NCBI RefSeq assembly: GCF_010811875.1
Contig: NZ_VKHP01000031.1
Coordinates: forward strand, 1-51,375
Reading direction: 5' to 3'
Length of the DNA: 51,375 bases
Source: Bradyrhizobium uaiense
GTDB taxonomy: Bacteria > Pseudomonadota > Alphaproteobacteria > Rhizobiales > Xanthobacteraceae
Under the pieces are notes generated by a model. The model saw only the letters and a list, made by a program, of their open reading frames with translations. It did no database searches and was not told where the DNA came from. The position numbers were made by a program, and so were the translations under genes. This document shows, in pieces, positions 8,988 through 17,847 of this stretch. Numbering within the stretch: the first letter of the stretch is position 1; each line of letters begins with the position of its first letter.

Positions 8988-9027
8988 TGCACGAAACCGG
9001 AGAAAATCTGCACAAAACCGGAAAAAT
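8988..9027. promoter_or_regulatory. Two 19-bp direct repeats spaced 21 bp, likely AraC-type operator
   Basis: TGCACGAAACCGGAGAAAA at 8988-9006 is repeated as TGCACAAAACCGGAAAAAT at 9009-9027, with 16 of 19 bases identical and a start-to-start distance of 21 bp, i.e. two helical turns. Direct half-sites with this spacing are the usual layout for AraC/XylS-family activators, and XylS itself recognises TGCA-containing half-sites. The repeats lie about 80-120 bases upstream of the maleylacetate reductase start and downstream of the AraC-type gene. The assignment to that regulator is inference. Confidence 0.65.
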
Positions 9028-9082
9028 CATCCGGTGGGACACGACGCGGCCGTGCCGCCCTCGCGCGTCCCGGCCGCCGCGC

Positions 9083-9970
9083 CTAATGGCTGCGCCGGTA
9101 TCGCCCGGGCGTCACGCCGGTGAAGCGGCGGAACATGCGGGTGAAATGCTCCTGATGCGAGAAGCCGCAGGCGAGCGCGATGTCGGCGAGACTCTGCGTC
9201 TCGTCGGCGAGCAGCGCTCTCGCCCGCTCGATTCGCAGATTGAGCACATATTGGTAGGGTGAGATGCCGCTGGTCGCCTTGAACAGCCGGACGAAATATT
9301 CGGTGCTGCGGCCGCACAGCTCCGCGAGCTGGTCGAGCCGGATGTCGGTATCGAGATTGGCGTCGACGAACTCGCGGATGCGCGCCATTTGCCTGGCGCT
9401 GAGCAGGTTCGGATGCTTGCCGGCCTCCACGCTCGGCTTGTGGAAGTTGATCGCGACAAAGCGATTGGCGATCGCCTGCGCGATCGGATCGATGAACAAC
9501 GACGAGGCCGGCAGGCCGCCGGTGATGGTGTCGCCGATCGCCGCGGCGAGATGCTCCAGCACCGCATCCTGATCGCCGAGCATCGGCGCCAGCCCGCCGA
9601 TCAGGCTCGGCGCCCCGTCGCGGCCCGCGAACAAATCGGAGCGCAGATAGATGTGGGTGGATTCGAGCGCCTCGCGCAGCACCACGTTGCAGGCGTGCCC
9701 CGCGGGCAGGAAGAACACGCCGCCGCGCGGGATGTGCCGGGCTATCGACTTGCCGTCCATCACATAGGTGATGTCGACCGGGCCGCCCCGATGCAGCACC
9801 ATCAGATTGTCCGACAGCGCGTGGAAGTGCCCGTCAAACGGCCGTTCACGCTGCACCGAGGCATATGCCGACGACCAGCCGAGCCCTTCGCTCGAGCCGC
9901 GGAATTCGGCCTGGAAGCGGTCCAGAATCCCGTGCGTCTCCTGCACCCCAAAATTCGACGTCGCCTGCAT
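9083..9970 (-). CDS. AraC/XylS-family transcriptional regulator
   Basis: The 295-residue protein has a cupin-like AraC-binding N-terminal domain (about residues 10-165) and a C-terminal double helix-turn-helix domain. The latter contains LDQLAELCGRSTEYFVRLFK and LADIALACGFSHQEHFTRMF, with the closing GVTPGRYR typical of the family. An earlier in-frame TTG exists at 9982, but the ATG at 9970 is the simpler start. It is encoded in the same direction as the aromatic catabolic operon and immediately upstream, so it most likely senses the phenolic substrate and activates the operon through the direct repeats at 8988-9027. Confidence 0.9.
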   Translation of the reverse strand: MQATSNFGVQETHGILDRFQAEFRGSSEGLGWSSAYASVQRERPFDGHFHALSDNLMVLHRGGPVDITYVMDGKSIARHIPRGGVFFLPAGHACNVVLREALESTHIYLRSDLFAGRDGAPSLIGGLAPMLGDQDAVLEHLAAAIGDTITGGLPASSLFIDPIAQAIANRFVAINFHKPSVEAGKHPNLLSARQMARIREFVDANLDTDIRLDQLAELCGRSTEYFVRLFKATSGISPYQYVLNLRIERARALLADETQSLADIALACGFSHQEHFTRMFRRFTGVTPGRYRRSH

Positions 9971-10094
9971 CCGACCGACCAAGGGCTCGAGGCCTCACGT
10001 GCCGCGGAGTGAAACCCAACGGCCCCCGATTTTCAACACAATCGAACCGAAGGGCGCCTCCGTCGGCTTTGCTGCGTCGCAACAGCGATGCCGG

Positions 10095-10769
10095 CTACTC
10101 CTTGACCGCGATCCAGATCACGTGGCGGACGCCGCGGCCTCTTCCGGTGGCGCGGACGGCAATTTCGTTGACCGCGAACCCCGCCCGGGACAGCGATTTC
10201 GGGAACTTGGCATTCGGGCCGGACGACCAGACGGCGAGCACGCCACCACGTCGCAATGCGTTGTGCGCGAGCTTGAGCCCGGAGACATCATAAAGCCCGT
10301 CATTGGCCTTGCGGGTCAGACCTTCGGGGCCGTTGTCGACATCGAGGAGAATGGCATCGAAGCTGCGCGGGTGGCGCTCGATGACATCAGCGACATCCAC
10401 CTCCTGAATGCTGACGCGCGGATCGTTCAGGCTGTCGCCGAAGATCTCCGCCATCGGCCCCCTCGCCCAGGCAACCACGGCCGGCACCAGTTCGGCCACC
10501 ACGATCTGCGCATCGCGCCCCAACACGGCGAGCGCCGCCCGCAGCGTAAAGCCCATGCCGAGGCCGCCGATCAGAAAATGCGGCTTTGCGACCTGCTCGA
10601 TCTTCTTCGCAGCAAGCGTCGCCAGTGCGGCTTCCGAGCCTGACAGGCGGCTGTTCATCAGCTCGTTGGTGCCGAGCATGATCGAGAATTCGCGGCCTCG
10701 CCGCATCAGGCGCAATTCACCTTCAGTGCCGGAAATGCGCGCGGTATCGATCTTTTCCCATGGAATCAT
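10095..10769 (-). CDS. Spermidine-synthase-like / SAM-dependent methyltransferase-fold protein
   Basis: This 224-residue protein has a glycine-rich nucleotide-binding loop in FLIGGLGMGFTLRAAL (about residues 66-81), an acidic residue ending strand 2 (VVAELVPAVV) and the strand 4 segment FDAILLDVDNGPEG. Together these resemble the Rossmann core of polyamine aminopropyltransferases and SAM methyltransferases. The N-terminal beta domain of true spermidine synthases is shortened, so the substrate is uncertain. It stands alone between the AraC gene and a repeat and I see no functional link to either neighbour. Confidence 0.7.
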   Translation of the reverse strand: MIPWEKIDTARISGTEGELRLMRRGREFSIMLGTNELMNSRLSGSEAALATLAAKKIEQVAKPHFLIGGLGMGFTLRAALAVLGRDAQIVVAELVPAVVAWARGPMAEIFGDSLNDPRVSIQEVDVADVIERHPRSFDAILLDVDNGPEGLTRKANDGLYDVSGLKLAHNALRRGGVLAVWSSGPNAKFPKSLSRAGFAVNEIAVRATGRGRGVRHVIWIAVKE

Positions 10770-10886
10770 GCGGCGGCTTGTAACATGGGCGTCGGGGCCG
10801 GCGAAGCTAGCGCCGAGAGAATGCGAAATCGTGACTCACGCCGGGGACGACGGTGATGCGGTTGAGGGCGTGTTTCTTTCCCCATC

Positions 10887-11007
10887 GTCGTCCCGGCGAA
10901 AGCCGGGACCATAACCACGGGATTGAGTCGTTGAAGAGGGCTGTGGCCCCAGCGGTGCGCAACAATCACCTTCGGTGGTTATGGGTCCCGGCTTTCGCCG
11001 GGACGAC
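10887..11007. repeat. Inverted-repeat element (GTCGTCCCGGCGAAAGCCGG family)
   Basis: A 32-base arm at 10887-10918 and a 33-base arm at 10975-11007 are inverted copies of each other, differing by a single deleted C, and each contains its own hairpin TCCCGGCGAAAGCCGGGA. The spacer is 56 bases. This matches a palindromic repeat family widespread between genes in Bradyrhizobium-like genomes. It fills most of the 266-base gap between the methyltransferase-like gene and the 3' end of the CYP102-like gene. I see no gene in the gap. Confidence 0.8.
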
Positions 11008-11035
11008 ACTGAGTTTGTGGCGCCATTCGCCGAGC

Positions 11036-14000
11036 CTACCCGCCGGCCCAGACGTCGAGCACGTAGCGGTTCCTGGTTCCCATCTCCTCGATCCAGCGCG
11101 CGGCGGCATCGGCGTCGGAACCGGTGCGCTCACCATAGATCGACGTCAACGTCGCCTTGACATCGGGCTCCATCTTGCTGCCGTCGCCGCAGACATAGAC
11201 GATCGCACCCTTCTGGATCAGCTCCCAGACCCGATCCTTCTGCGCGGCGACGAGGTGCTGCACATAGGTCTTCGGGCCGTCGGCGCGTGAGAAGGCGGTG
11301 TAGAGCTCATTGACGCCGTCGGCTGCGAATGCCTTCAGCTCGTCCGCATAGATGAAATCCTGCCCGGGATTGCGGCAGCCGAAGAACAGCATCGCAGGGC
11401 CCAGCGTCGCGCCCTGTGCCTTGCGCGCGGCGCGCTCCTGCAGGAAGCCGCGGAACGGTGCGAGCCCGGTACCCGGCCCGATCATGATGATCGGCACCGC
11501 GTTGTCGTCAGGCAGGCGGAAGCCGGCCTTGGTTTCCTTGATGGTGGCGTGGACGGTGTCGCCGGCGCGGCGGCGCGCCAGATAGTTCGAGCAGATGCCC
11601 TTGTAGATGCCGCGGCCCGAGCTTGCGGGCGCCTCCACGACACCCACGGTGACGCTGCAACGCTGCGCCGCGCCGGCCGGAGACGACGAGATCGAGTAAT
11701 AGCGCGGCGCCAGCAGCGACAGCATTTCAAGGTAGAGGTGGAACGGCAGCTCGCAGGCCGGATACTCCTCGAGCAGGTCGAAAACCGATTTGCGTTTGGC
11801 CAGCACCTCCGCGCGGTAACGCGCGGCTGAAGCGTCGTCGTCGCCGACATAGGCCATCAGCTTCGGCTTGGTCACCGGGCAGCGCGTATGCTCGGACATG
11901 ATCTGGATCTGCTTCCGGGTCGCGACCTGCTGCAGCTCGACGAACTCGGTGAGCAGCCGCCCGACCGACACCGCGTTGCCGACCGGCAGTTGCGCGCGGC
12001 GGCCTTCCGAGACCTGCAAACGGATCTGGTCGGCCGGCAGGAAGCCGAAGCGACGCGCGACGGAATCGACCAGGGTCGGATCGTTGCGCGGCACCACGCT
12101 GAGGTGATCGCCGACGCGATATTTCAGGCCGGCCGGCAGCTCGACCTCGATATGCCGGGTCGAGCGCTCCGACGGATGGGCACCGTCCTTGTTTTGCAGC
12201 TCGTTGTTGGCGAGCACCTTCATCGGCACCGCGCCGCCCTGCGTCACGATGGTGTTGACAGCCCCCTGCGCCACCGGCTCGATCGCGTAGAGCGGCTCGT
12301 CCTCGGCGGTGCGGGTGAAATTCCAGTCGATGCCGAATTCCTTGGTCGCGACCTTCGCCGCCTCCGGGAACCATTTCTGGAACTGGCCGTCGAGATCGCT
12401 GCGTGCATCGCCCTCGCCGCGCGGATAGACCGCGCGGGCGCCATGTTTGGTCAACTGCTCGTCGATGAAGCGCGGCACCGACTGGTAGGTCGCCGCCCAG
12501 TCGCTGTTGCCGCAGCCGAACACGGCGTAGCGCACCTTCGCAAAGGCGTCCTTCGGCAGATCGCTTTCCAGCCATTTGACGAATTGCGTCGCATTGTCGG
12601 GCGCCGCGCCATTGTACGAGGCGCAGATGATCAGCACGCCGCCCTCCTCCGGCAGCTTGCCGACATAGTCGTCCAGCGGACCAAGCCGCACCGCAAAGCC
12701 ATTGATCTCGGACAGATCGGCCATGCGGGTCGCCAGTTCCTCGGCCGAGCCGAGGTTGGAGCCGTAGAGCACCAGCATCGGCGTGTTGTGACCGGGACGC
12801 GTGGTCGGCGCGCGCTGAACCTTCGGCGCGGCCGCAACCGCGCCTGTGCTGCCGGCGAAGGCGCCGCGATCCCTGTCGTCGCGCGGCCGCACCTTGATCC
12901 TGAAGCCGTCGGGCTTGACGGTCAGCGTCTCCTTCAGGTGCATCTGGTAGCGATGCACGTCGAGCAGCTTGAAGCGTTGCAGGATCATCCCGATCGCGAG
13001 CGCCGCCTCGTGCATGGCAAAGCCGCGGCCGATGCAGGCGCGCTGTCCGTTGCCGAACGGCTTCCAGGCGTTGACCGGGCGCTTGGCCTCGGCCTCGCGG
13101 CTGAAATTCTCGGGATCGAACACATCGGGGTTCGGACCCCAGACCGAGGGATCGCGGTGCAGCGCCATCACTAGGATGGTGATGAAGGTGTTCTTCTTCA
13201 GCTTGTATTTGCCGCCGATCGTCTCGTCGTTCAGCGGCGCAATGCCGTAGGCCGGCGCCGGCGGCCAAAGCCGCAGCGCCTCCTTCAGGCACTGAGTGAT
13301 GTAGGTGAGCTGCGTCACCTGCTGATAGGTCGGCCGCGCATTGACGTCGGGACCAAGGACGCGGTCGACCTCCTCATAGGCCTTCTTCAGCACCTCGGGA
13401 TGCTTCAGCAGCGCGTAGATCGTGCACGACAGCAGGCCGGAGGTGGTCTCATGGCCGGCGATCAGGAAGGTGTTGATCTGGTAGCGGATGTTCACATCGT
13501 CGAGCTGCTCGCCGGTGGCGCGGTCGACGCCGGTCATCATCGCGGCCAGCATGTCCTTCTTGTCGTCGGTCACGTCGGTGTTGCCGCGCCGCTCGGCGAT
13601 GATCTCGTCGACCATCTTGTTCATGAAGGCGACGTCGTCGGTCAGCGTCTTGCGCCGCTTCTGCATCCACAGACCCTCGAGCGGCAGGCCGCGGGTCATC
13701 ATGATGGTCTCGAGCGAGCGCACCAGCGATTCCACGAAGGGATGGTAGTCGCGGCGGTAGAACGAGTTGAAGCGATAGTCGAAGCCGCAGAGGCCGATGG
13801 TGTCGAGGGTCAGCGCCGTCATGTCGTGGACGACCTCGATCTCCTCGTCGGCGTTGAGGCGCTCCCATTTCTTGACCAGCTGCTCGGCGATATCGACCAT
13901 GCTCGGGTGATACGACTGCATGGCGCGATTGCCGAACGGCTGCATCAGGATGTTGTGCGCCTTGCTCCAGTTCGGCTCCTTGGTGTCGGCGGTGAACAGC

Positions 14001-14269
14001 CCGTCGCCGCCGACCGCGCGCACGCGGCGCAGCGAGCCGCGCACCGCCTTGTCGAAGCGCTTCTCGTCGGACAGCTCGTCGACCAGATCGTGACCGGAGA
14101 CGATCACAAGCGGCGCCCCCATCATGTCAAGCCAGAAGATCGGCCCGAGCTCCTTGGAGAGCTTGACCAGATGCTGTACCGGCGCGGTCGAATCCAGCGA
14201 CAGCATGTTGCCGACCACCGGTTTCGTCGGTGGATGCGGGATCGGACTCAGTCTGTTGCCGGACGCCAT
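11036..14269 (-). CDS. Self-sufficient cytochrome P450-NADPH reductase fusion (CYP102 type)
   Basis: The 1077-residue protein is co-linear with P450 BM3. Haem domain: I-helix AGHETTS at 271-277, ExxR at 330-333, haem-ligand Cys412 in FGNGQRACIG. A linker at about 465-495 leads to an FMN flavodoxin domain (LVLYGSNLGSAEELA, about 499-635). An FAD/NADPH domain with YSISSSP, GPGTGLAPFRGFL and a C-terminal DVWAGG follows. It should hydroxylate a hydrophobic substrate with NADPH and O2 without separate partners. By alignment to BM3, the carboxylate-binding Arg47 and Tyr51 are Ala52 and Ile56, and Phe87 is Val86. Classical fatty-acid binding is therefore altered. The downstream epoxide hydrolase is separated from it only by a repeat, which suggests a lipid or epoxide context. 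Confidence 0.95.
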   Translation of the reverse strand: MASGNRLSPIPHPPTKPVVGNMLSLDSTAPVQHLVKLSKELGPIFWLDMMGAPLVIVSGHDLVDELSDEKRFDKAVRGSLRRVRAVGGDGLFTADTKEPNWSKAHNILMQPFGNRAMQSYHPSMVDIAEQLVKKWERLNADEEIEVVHDMTALTLDTIGLCGFDYRFNSFYRRDYHPFVESLVRSLETIMMTRGLPLEGLWMQKRRKTLTDDVAFMNKMVDEIIAERRGNTDVTDDKKDMLAAMMTGVDRATGEQLDDVNIRYQINTFLIAGHETTSGLLSCTIYALLKHPEVLKKAYEEVDRVLGPDVNARPTYQQVTQLTYITQCLKEALRLWPPAPAYGIAPLNDETIGGKYKLKKNTFITILVMALHRDPSVWGPNPDVFDPENFSREAEAKRPVNAWKPFGNGQRACIGRGFAMHEAALAIGMILQRFKLLDVHRYQMHLKETLTVKPDGFRIKVRPRDDRDRGAFAGSTGAVAAAPKVQRAPTTRPGHNTPMLVLYGSNLGSAEELATRMADLSEINGFAVRLGPLDDYVGKLPEEGGVLIICASYNGAAPDNATQFVKWLESDLPKDAFAKVRYAVFGCGNSDWAATYQSVPRFIDEQLTKHGARAVYPRGEGDARSDLDGQFQKWFPEAAKVATKEFGIDWNFTRTAEDEPLYAIEPVAQGAVNTIVTQGGAVPMKVLANNELQNKDGAHPSERSTRHIEVELPAGLKYRVGDHLSVVPRNDPTLVDSVARRFGFLPADQIRLQVSEGRRAQLPVGNAVSVGRLLTEFVELQQVATRKQIQIMSEHTRCPVTKPKLMAYVGDDDASAARYRAEVLAKRKSVFDLLEEYPACELPFHLYLEMLSLLAPRYYSISSSPAGAAQRCSVTVGVVEAPASSGRGIYKGICSNYLARRRAGDTVHATIKETKAGFRLPDDNAVPIIMIGPGTGLAPFRGFLQERAARKAQGATLGPAMLFFGCRNPGQDFIYADELKAFAADGVNELYTAFSRADGPKTYVQHLVAAQKDRVWELIQKGAIVYVCGDGSKMEPDVKATLTSIYGERTGSDADAAARWIEEMGTRNRYVLDVWAGG

Positions 14270-14294
14270 GTCGGAAGTGCCCCCTCACTACGCG

Positions 14295-14431
14295 CCGTCA
14301 TCCTGAGGAGCGCGCATCGCGCGCGTCTCGAAGGATGGCCGCTTGTTTCCTGCCCCTCTCATCCTTCGAGGCGCGCCGAAGCCGGCGCGCACCTCCAGCG
14401 CAAAGGCGAAGCCTTTGCGCGGGGATGACGG
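14295..14431. repeat. Palindromic repeat (CCGTCATCCTGAGG / CATCCTTCGAG family)
   Basis: Outer arms CCGTCATCC (14295-14303) and GGATGACGG (14423-14431) enclose an inner pair CTCGAAGGATG (14327-14337) and CATCCTTCGAG (14360-14370), plus a hairpin GCGCAAAGGC/GCCTTTGCGC (14398-14420). The same family appears at 32542-32650. The element ends exactly one base before the stop codon of the epoxide hydrolase gene and fills the gap to the CYP102-like gene. It could act as a transcript-end structure, but this is unproven. Confidence 0.8.
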
Positions 14432-15427
14432 CTATCCAAACCGCTTTCTGCGCCATTCGATCAGCTTTGCGCTGACCTCGTCAGGCTTTTCCTGCTGCGT
14501 CCAATGGCCGCTGTCCTTGACCAGATATTTTTCGAGGTCCGGCACCAGCCGCTCCATGCCGTCGGCGGCCGAAGGCGGCAGCACCGCATCGTTCTCGGCC
14601 ATGATCATCAGCGACGGCACCCGCACATTGTGGTCGAGCCCGGCCGAGCGCTCCCAGTTGCGGGTGAAGTTGCGATACCAGTTGATACCGCCGGTGAAGC
14701 CGGTCTTGGTGAAGGTGTCGACGAACACCTTCTTCTCCTCGGCCGACAGGATCGGCGTCCGCGGATCGTGCTTGGCGTCGTAATTCGCGATCATCTGCGG
14801 GAACGCCAGGTTGAGCCGCGCCGAGGCGCCGACACCGGCGATCGGCTGCTCCTCCGGCGCACCGGGCGCACGGGCGGCCGGCTTGCGCATGAAGGCGTCA
14901 AAGGTCTGCTCGACCCGGCTGCCGAAGATGCGGTCCGGCTCGCGCGCCGGGTCCTGGAACTGGACGATGTACATGTGGTCGCCGAAGCGCTGGCGAAACA
15001 GCGCGATCGGGTCCATCGGCGCCCGGTCCCAATGCGGCGTGTTGACGCCGACGACGCCGGCGACTCGCGTGGGATGCCTGAGCGGCATCTGCCAGACGAC
15101 AAAGCCGCCCCAGTCGTGACCGACGAAGATCGCCTTGTCGATCTTGAGATGGTCGAGCAGGCCGACGAGATCGGCGGTCAGGTGCTCCATGTCGTAGGCT
15201 TCGACCGGCTCCGGCCGGTCGGTCGCGCCGTAGCCGCGCTGATCCGGCGCGATCACCCGGATGCCGGCATCGCCCAACGCCTTGATCTGGTGGCGCCAGG
15301 AGAACGCCAGTTCAGGCCAGCCGTGGCACAGCACCACCGGCGGCGTGTCGGTCTTGGGGCCTGCTTCGTAAAACCCCATGCGGATGCCGTTCGTCTCGGC
15401 GAACTGCAGCGGTGGCATCTCGATCAT
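14432..15427 (-). CDS. Alpha/beta-hydrolase-fold epoxide hydrolase
   Basis: The 331-residue hydrolase has the oxyanion motif HGWPE (35-39), a nucleophile elbow GHDWGG with Asp105 in place of Ser, and a C-terminal catalytic histidine in DSGHWTQQEKP. Asp nucleophile plus HGxP is the pattern of soluble epoxide hydrolases; haloalkane dehalogenases share Asp but usually have a different HGN motif. The predicted reaction is epoxide to vicinal diol. The ATG at 15427 has AGGAA upstream and lies 10 bases after the stop of the acyltransferase gene, so the two are co-transcribed. A longer frame exists but adds no family sequence. Confidence 0.88.
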   Translation of the reverse strand: MIEMPPLQFAETNGIRMGFYEAGPKTDTPPVVLCHGWPELAFSWRHQIKALGDAGIRVIAPDQRGYGATDRPEPVEAYDMEHLTADLVGLLDHLKIDKAIFVGHDWGGFVVWQMPLRHPTRVAGVVGVNTPHWDRAPMDPIALFRQRFGDHMYIVQFQDPAREPDRIFGSRVEQTFDAFMRKPAARAPGAPEEQPIAGVGASARLNLAFPQMIANYDAKHDPRTPILSAEEKKVFVDTFTKTGFTGGINWYRNFTRNWERSAGLDHNVRVPSLMIMAENDAVLPPSAADGMERLVPDLEKYLVKDSGHWTQQEKPDEVSAKLIEWRRKRFG

Positions 15428-15437
15428 CGTGAAATTC

Positions 15438-16988
15438 CTATTCAGCCGCGCCCTTGATATCCGCGGTCGGGGGAGCGAACGCCGCCTCGAGTGCATCGAA
15501 CTCGAGCGGGAGCATGTCGCACATCACCTGGACGTGCGGAATGATGTTGGCACCCACGATGAAGCCGAAATCGAGCTGATCGCGGTAGCTCTGCACGGTG
15601 ATGTTGAGCGCCACGCCGTGGGTCGAGATCGAAACCGGGAAGATGTGCAGCAGCTCCGCGCCCGCCGCGTACAGCGTCTGCCGCGGCCCGGGCACGTTGG
15701 AGACCGTGATGTTGGTCGCCGGCGGCAACACGTTGGAGAGATCGGAGCGGCTGTAGAGCAGCGCCAGGATCTGCACCAGGATCGGCGCACCCAGCAGCGA
15801 GATGTTGGTCACCTGCGGCACCAGGGCGCGCAGCGGATGCGACATCTCCTTGGACTTGGTGGACTGCGCGATGATGGTTTCCAGCCGCTTCCGGGGATCC
15901 TCGATGTCGGTCGCGATCGAGCAGATCATCCCGAACACCTGGTTGTTGGATTCGGCATTGCCCTCCTCGCGCAGCGAGATCGGCACGCCGGCGGTCAGCG
16001 ATTTGTTGGGCAGCGCGCCCTGGCTGATCAGATAGCGCCGCACCACGCCGGAAGCGAGCGCCAGCACGACGTCGTTGAGCTTGCCGCCCGAGGCCTTGGC
16101 CAGCGCCTTGGCGCGCGACAACGAGATCGAGGTGCCGGCAAAGCTGCGTTCCGACGAGATCGCCTTGTTGAGAATGGTCGGCGGCGAGGCCATCGCCTGC
16201 AGGTTCTCACGCGACCTCGGATCGGCGATCTTGGCGACGACGTCGGAGAGGCTCTTCATGACGGTCGGCATGGAGCCTGCGAACTTCACCGCACTCTCGA
16301 TCTGGAACATGGCGTTGTCGAACAGGATCGAGCCGAGGTCGCTCTTGCCCGAGCGCGGCAGCTCCAGGCTCTTCTGCGCGGCAGCGGCCGCCTCGAACGG
16401 CTGGGTCCAGAGCTGCTGATAGGCGTCGATCAGATTGGCCGCGATATCACGCGGCTCCTGCGCGACCTTTTTCGCGCTCGGCGGCTCGATCTCGCGCGGC
16501 ACCGGCGTCAGGTCGTAGATCATGCTGGTCAGCGCAGCACCTGCGCCGCCGTCGATGCAGGCGTGGTGCATCTTGGAATAGAGCCCGATCTCGTTGTCCT
16601 TCATCCCTTCGAAGACGTAGAACTCCCAGAGCGGGCGGGCGCGGTTCAAGAGCTTGGCGTGCATCCAGCCGACGATGCGCTCCAGCGTCGCGCGATCGCG
16701 CGGCGCCGGCAGGCTGGCCCGGAAGATGTGGCGGTCGATGTCGAACTGGTCGTCCTCGACCCAGGACGGATGGTCGATGTCGAGCGGCGCCTTCTGCAGG
16801 CGCGCCTTGAGGATCGGCGCGATGTGCAGCCGCGAGGCGATCATCGCCTTGAATTCCTCGAAGAAGTCGCCCTTGTAGCCGTCGGGCAGGCGGAAGATCG
16901 CCATGCTGCCGACATGCATCGGCATTTCCGGCGTTTCCAGATACAGAAACGATGCGTCCAGCGAGGACAGCTTCTTGGCGTCGCTCAT
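15438..16988 (-). CDS. Wax ester synthase / diacylglycerol acyltransferase family protein
   Basis: This 516-residue protein has the catalytic HHxxxDG motif (HHACIDG, 141-147), the N-terminal SSLDASFLYLETPEMPMHVG block, the mid-protein GVPISLREEG segment, and the C-terminal NVPGPRQTLYAAGAEL and QSYRDQLDFGF blocks of bacterial WS/DGAT enzymes. It should transfer acyl-CoA to a long-chain alcohol or diacylglycerol at the inner membrane, although many paralogues have no proven storage-lipid role. It sits between the epoxide hydrolase and a lipase-like gene in the same direction, which fits lipid metabolism. Confidence 0.92.
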   Translation of the reverse strand: MSDAKKLSSLDASFLYLETPEMPMHVGSMAIFRLPDGYKGDFFEEFKAMIASRLHIAPILKARLQKAPLDIDHPSWVEDDQFDIDRHIFRASLPAPRDRATLERIVGWMHAKLLNRARPLWEFYVFEGMKDNEIGLYSKMHHACIDGGAGAALTSMIYDLTPVPREIEPPSAKKVAQEPRDIAANLIDAYQQLWTQPFEAAAAAQKSLELPRSGKSDLGSILFDNAMFQIESAVKFAGSMPTVMKSLSDVVAKIADPRSRENLQAMASPPTILNKAISSERSFAGTSISLSRAKALAKASGGKLNDVVLALASGVVRRYLISQGALPNKSLTAGVPISLREEGNAESNNQVFGMICSIATDIEDPRKRLETIIAQSTKSKEMSHPLRALVPQVTNISLLGAPILVQILALLYSRSDLSNVLPPATNITVSNVPGPRQTLYAAGAELLHIFPVSISTHGVALNITVQSYRDQLDFGFIVGANIIPHVQVMCDMLPLEFDALEAAFAPPTADIKGAAE

Positions 16989-17046
16989 GATCTCCTCCCG
17001 AGAACCTACTCACGCGGGCGCCTTGGCGGCGCTTCTCGTCGTCTGA

Positions 17047-17847
17047 TCAGGATAGTGCCTGTTCTGCCGGCCGGTAGGCAATGGCAAAGGGGCCCGACCG
17101 GTCAAAATGCCGGAACTCGCCTTCCGACTGCGCCAGCCGGTCCGCGATCGCCCACAGCGCTGCGGGGTTGACGCCGAGGCCGAGATGGCTGGCCAGATGC
17201 ACCTCGATGTTCTCGGCGGTCGCCGACGACCGCACCCGCGAGGTCCGCCAGTTCACGATGCCGTCGGTGCGGGAATAGATCGAGGTGGCCGGCACCGGCA
17301 TGTCGCCGGCGATCGCCGCGCGAATCTCGGGGATGTCGTCCACCGCCTCGCCGGACAGCAGTTCGTACAGCCGGGTCGCGTTGGTGGCGCGGATGTCGTC
17401 AGCGAACGGACTGCCGAGCGTGATGATGGAGCGCACCAGATCGGGCATCTGCGCCGCCAGGTCGCGCGCATAGACGCCGCCGAGGCTCCAGCCGATGATC
17501 GAGACCTTGCGCCCGGACGCTTCATGGACCCGCTTCAGCAGGTCGCGCAGTGCAGCCCGCCTGCTGGAAATCCCGCCGAAATTGCGGCCCATGTTCCAGG
17601 CGTAGGCGTCGTAGCCGAGCTCCTTCAGATAGCGCCGCATCGGCGCCATCGAAAGGTCGCTGGCGAGGAAGCCCGGCAGCGCCAGCACCGGATGGCCGTC
17701 GCCCTTCGGCGCCTGCATCAGCAGGGGCGACAGCAGCAGGCTCCAATTGAGTTCGAGCACGCCGCGCGCCTCCGCCAGCATCAGGAACAGGCTAGGCGGG
17801 CGCAACCGGCGTACGGTCCCATCAACGCTCCTGTCCATGTCGGTCAC
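17047..17847 (-). CDS. Lipase-like alpha/beta hydrolase
   Basis: The 266-residue protein has VLALPGFLASDLSMAPMRRY near residues 54-73 and a nucleophile elbow GWSLGG, with the order typical of triacylglycerol-lipase/PGAP1-like hydrolases. No signal peptide is seen, so it acts in the cytoplasm or at the membrane face. The likely start is a GTG at 17847 that shares one base with the stop codon of the upstream small gene (TAGTG); an ATG three codons later is possible. The tight coupling to the small upstream protein and to the WS/DGAT gene suggests a shared lipid-ester function. Confidence 0.82.
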   Translation of the reverse strand: MTDMDRSVDGTVRRLRPPSLFLMLAEARGVLELNWSLLLSPLLMQAPKGDGHPVLALPGFLASDLSMAPMRRYLKELGYDAYAWNMGRNFGGISSRRAALRDLLKRVHEASGRKVSIIGWSLGGVYARDLAAQMPDLVRSIITLGSPFADDIRATNATRLYELLSGEAVDDIPEIRAAIAGDMPVPATSIYSRTDGIVNWRTSRVRSSATAENIEVHLASHLGLGVNPAALWAIADRLAQSEGEFRHFDRSGPFAIAYRPAEQALS

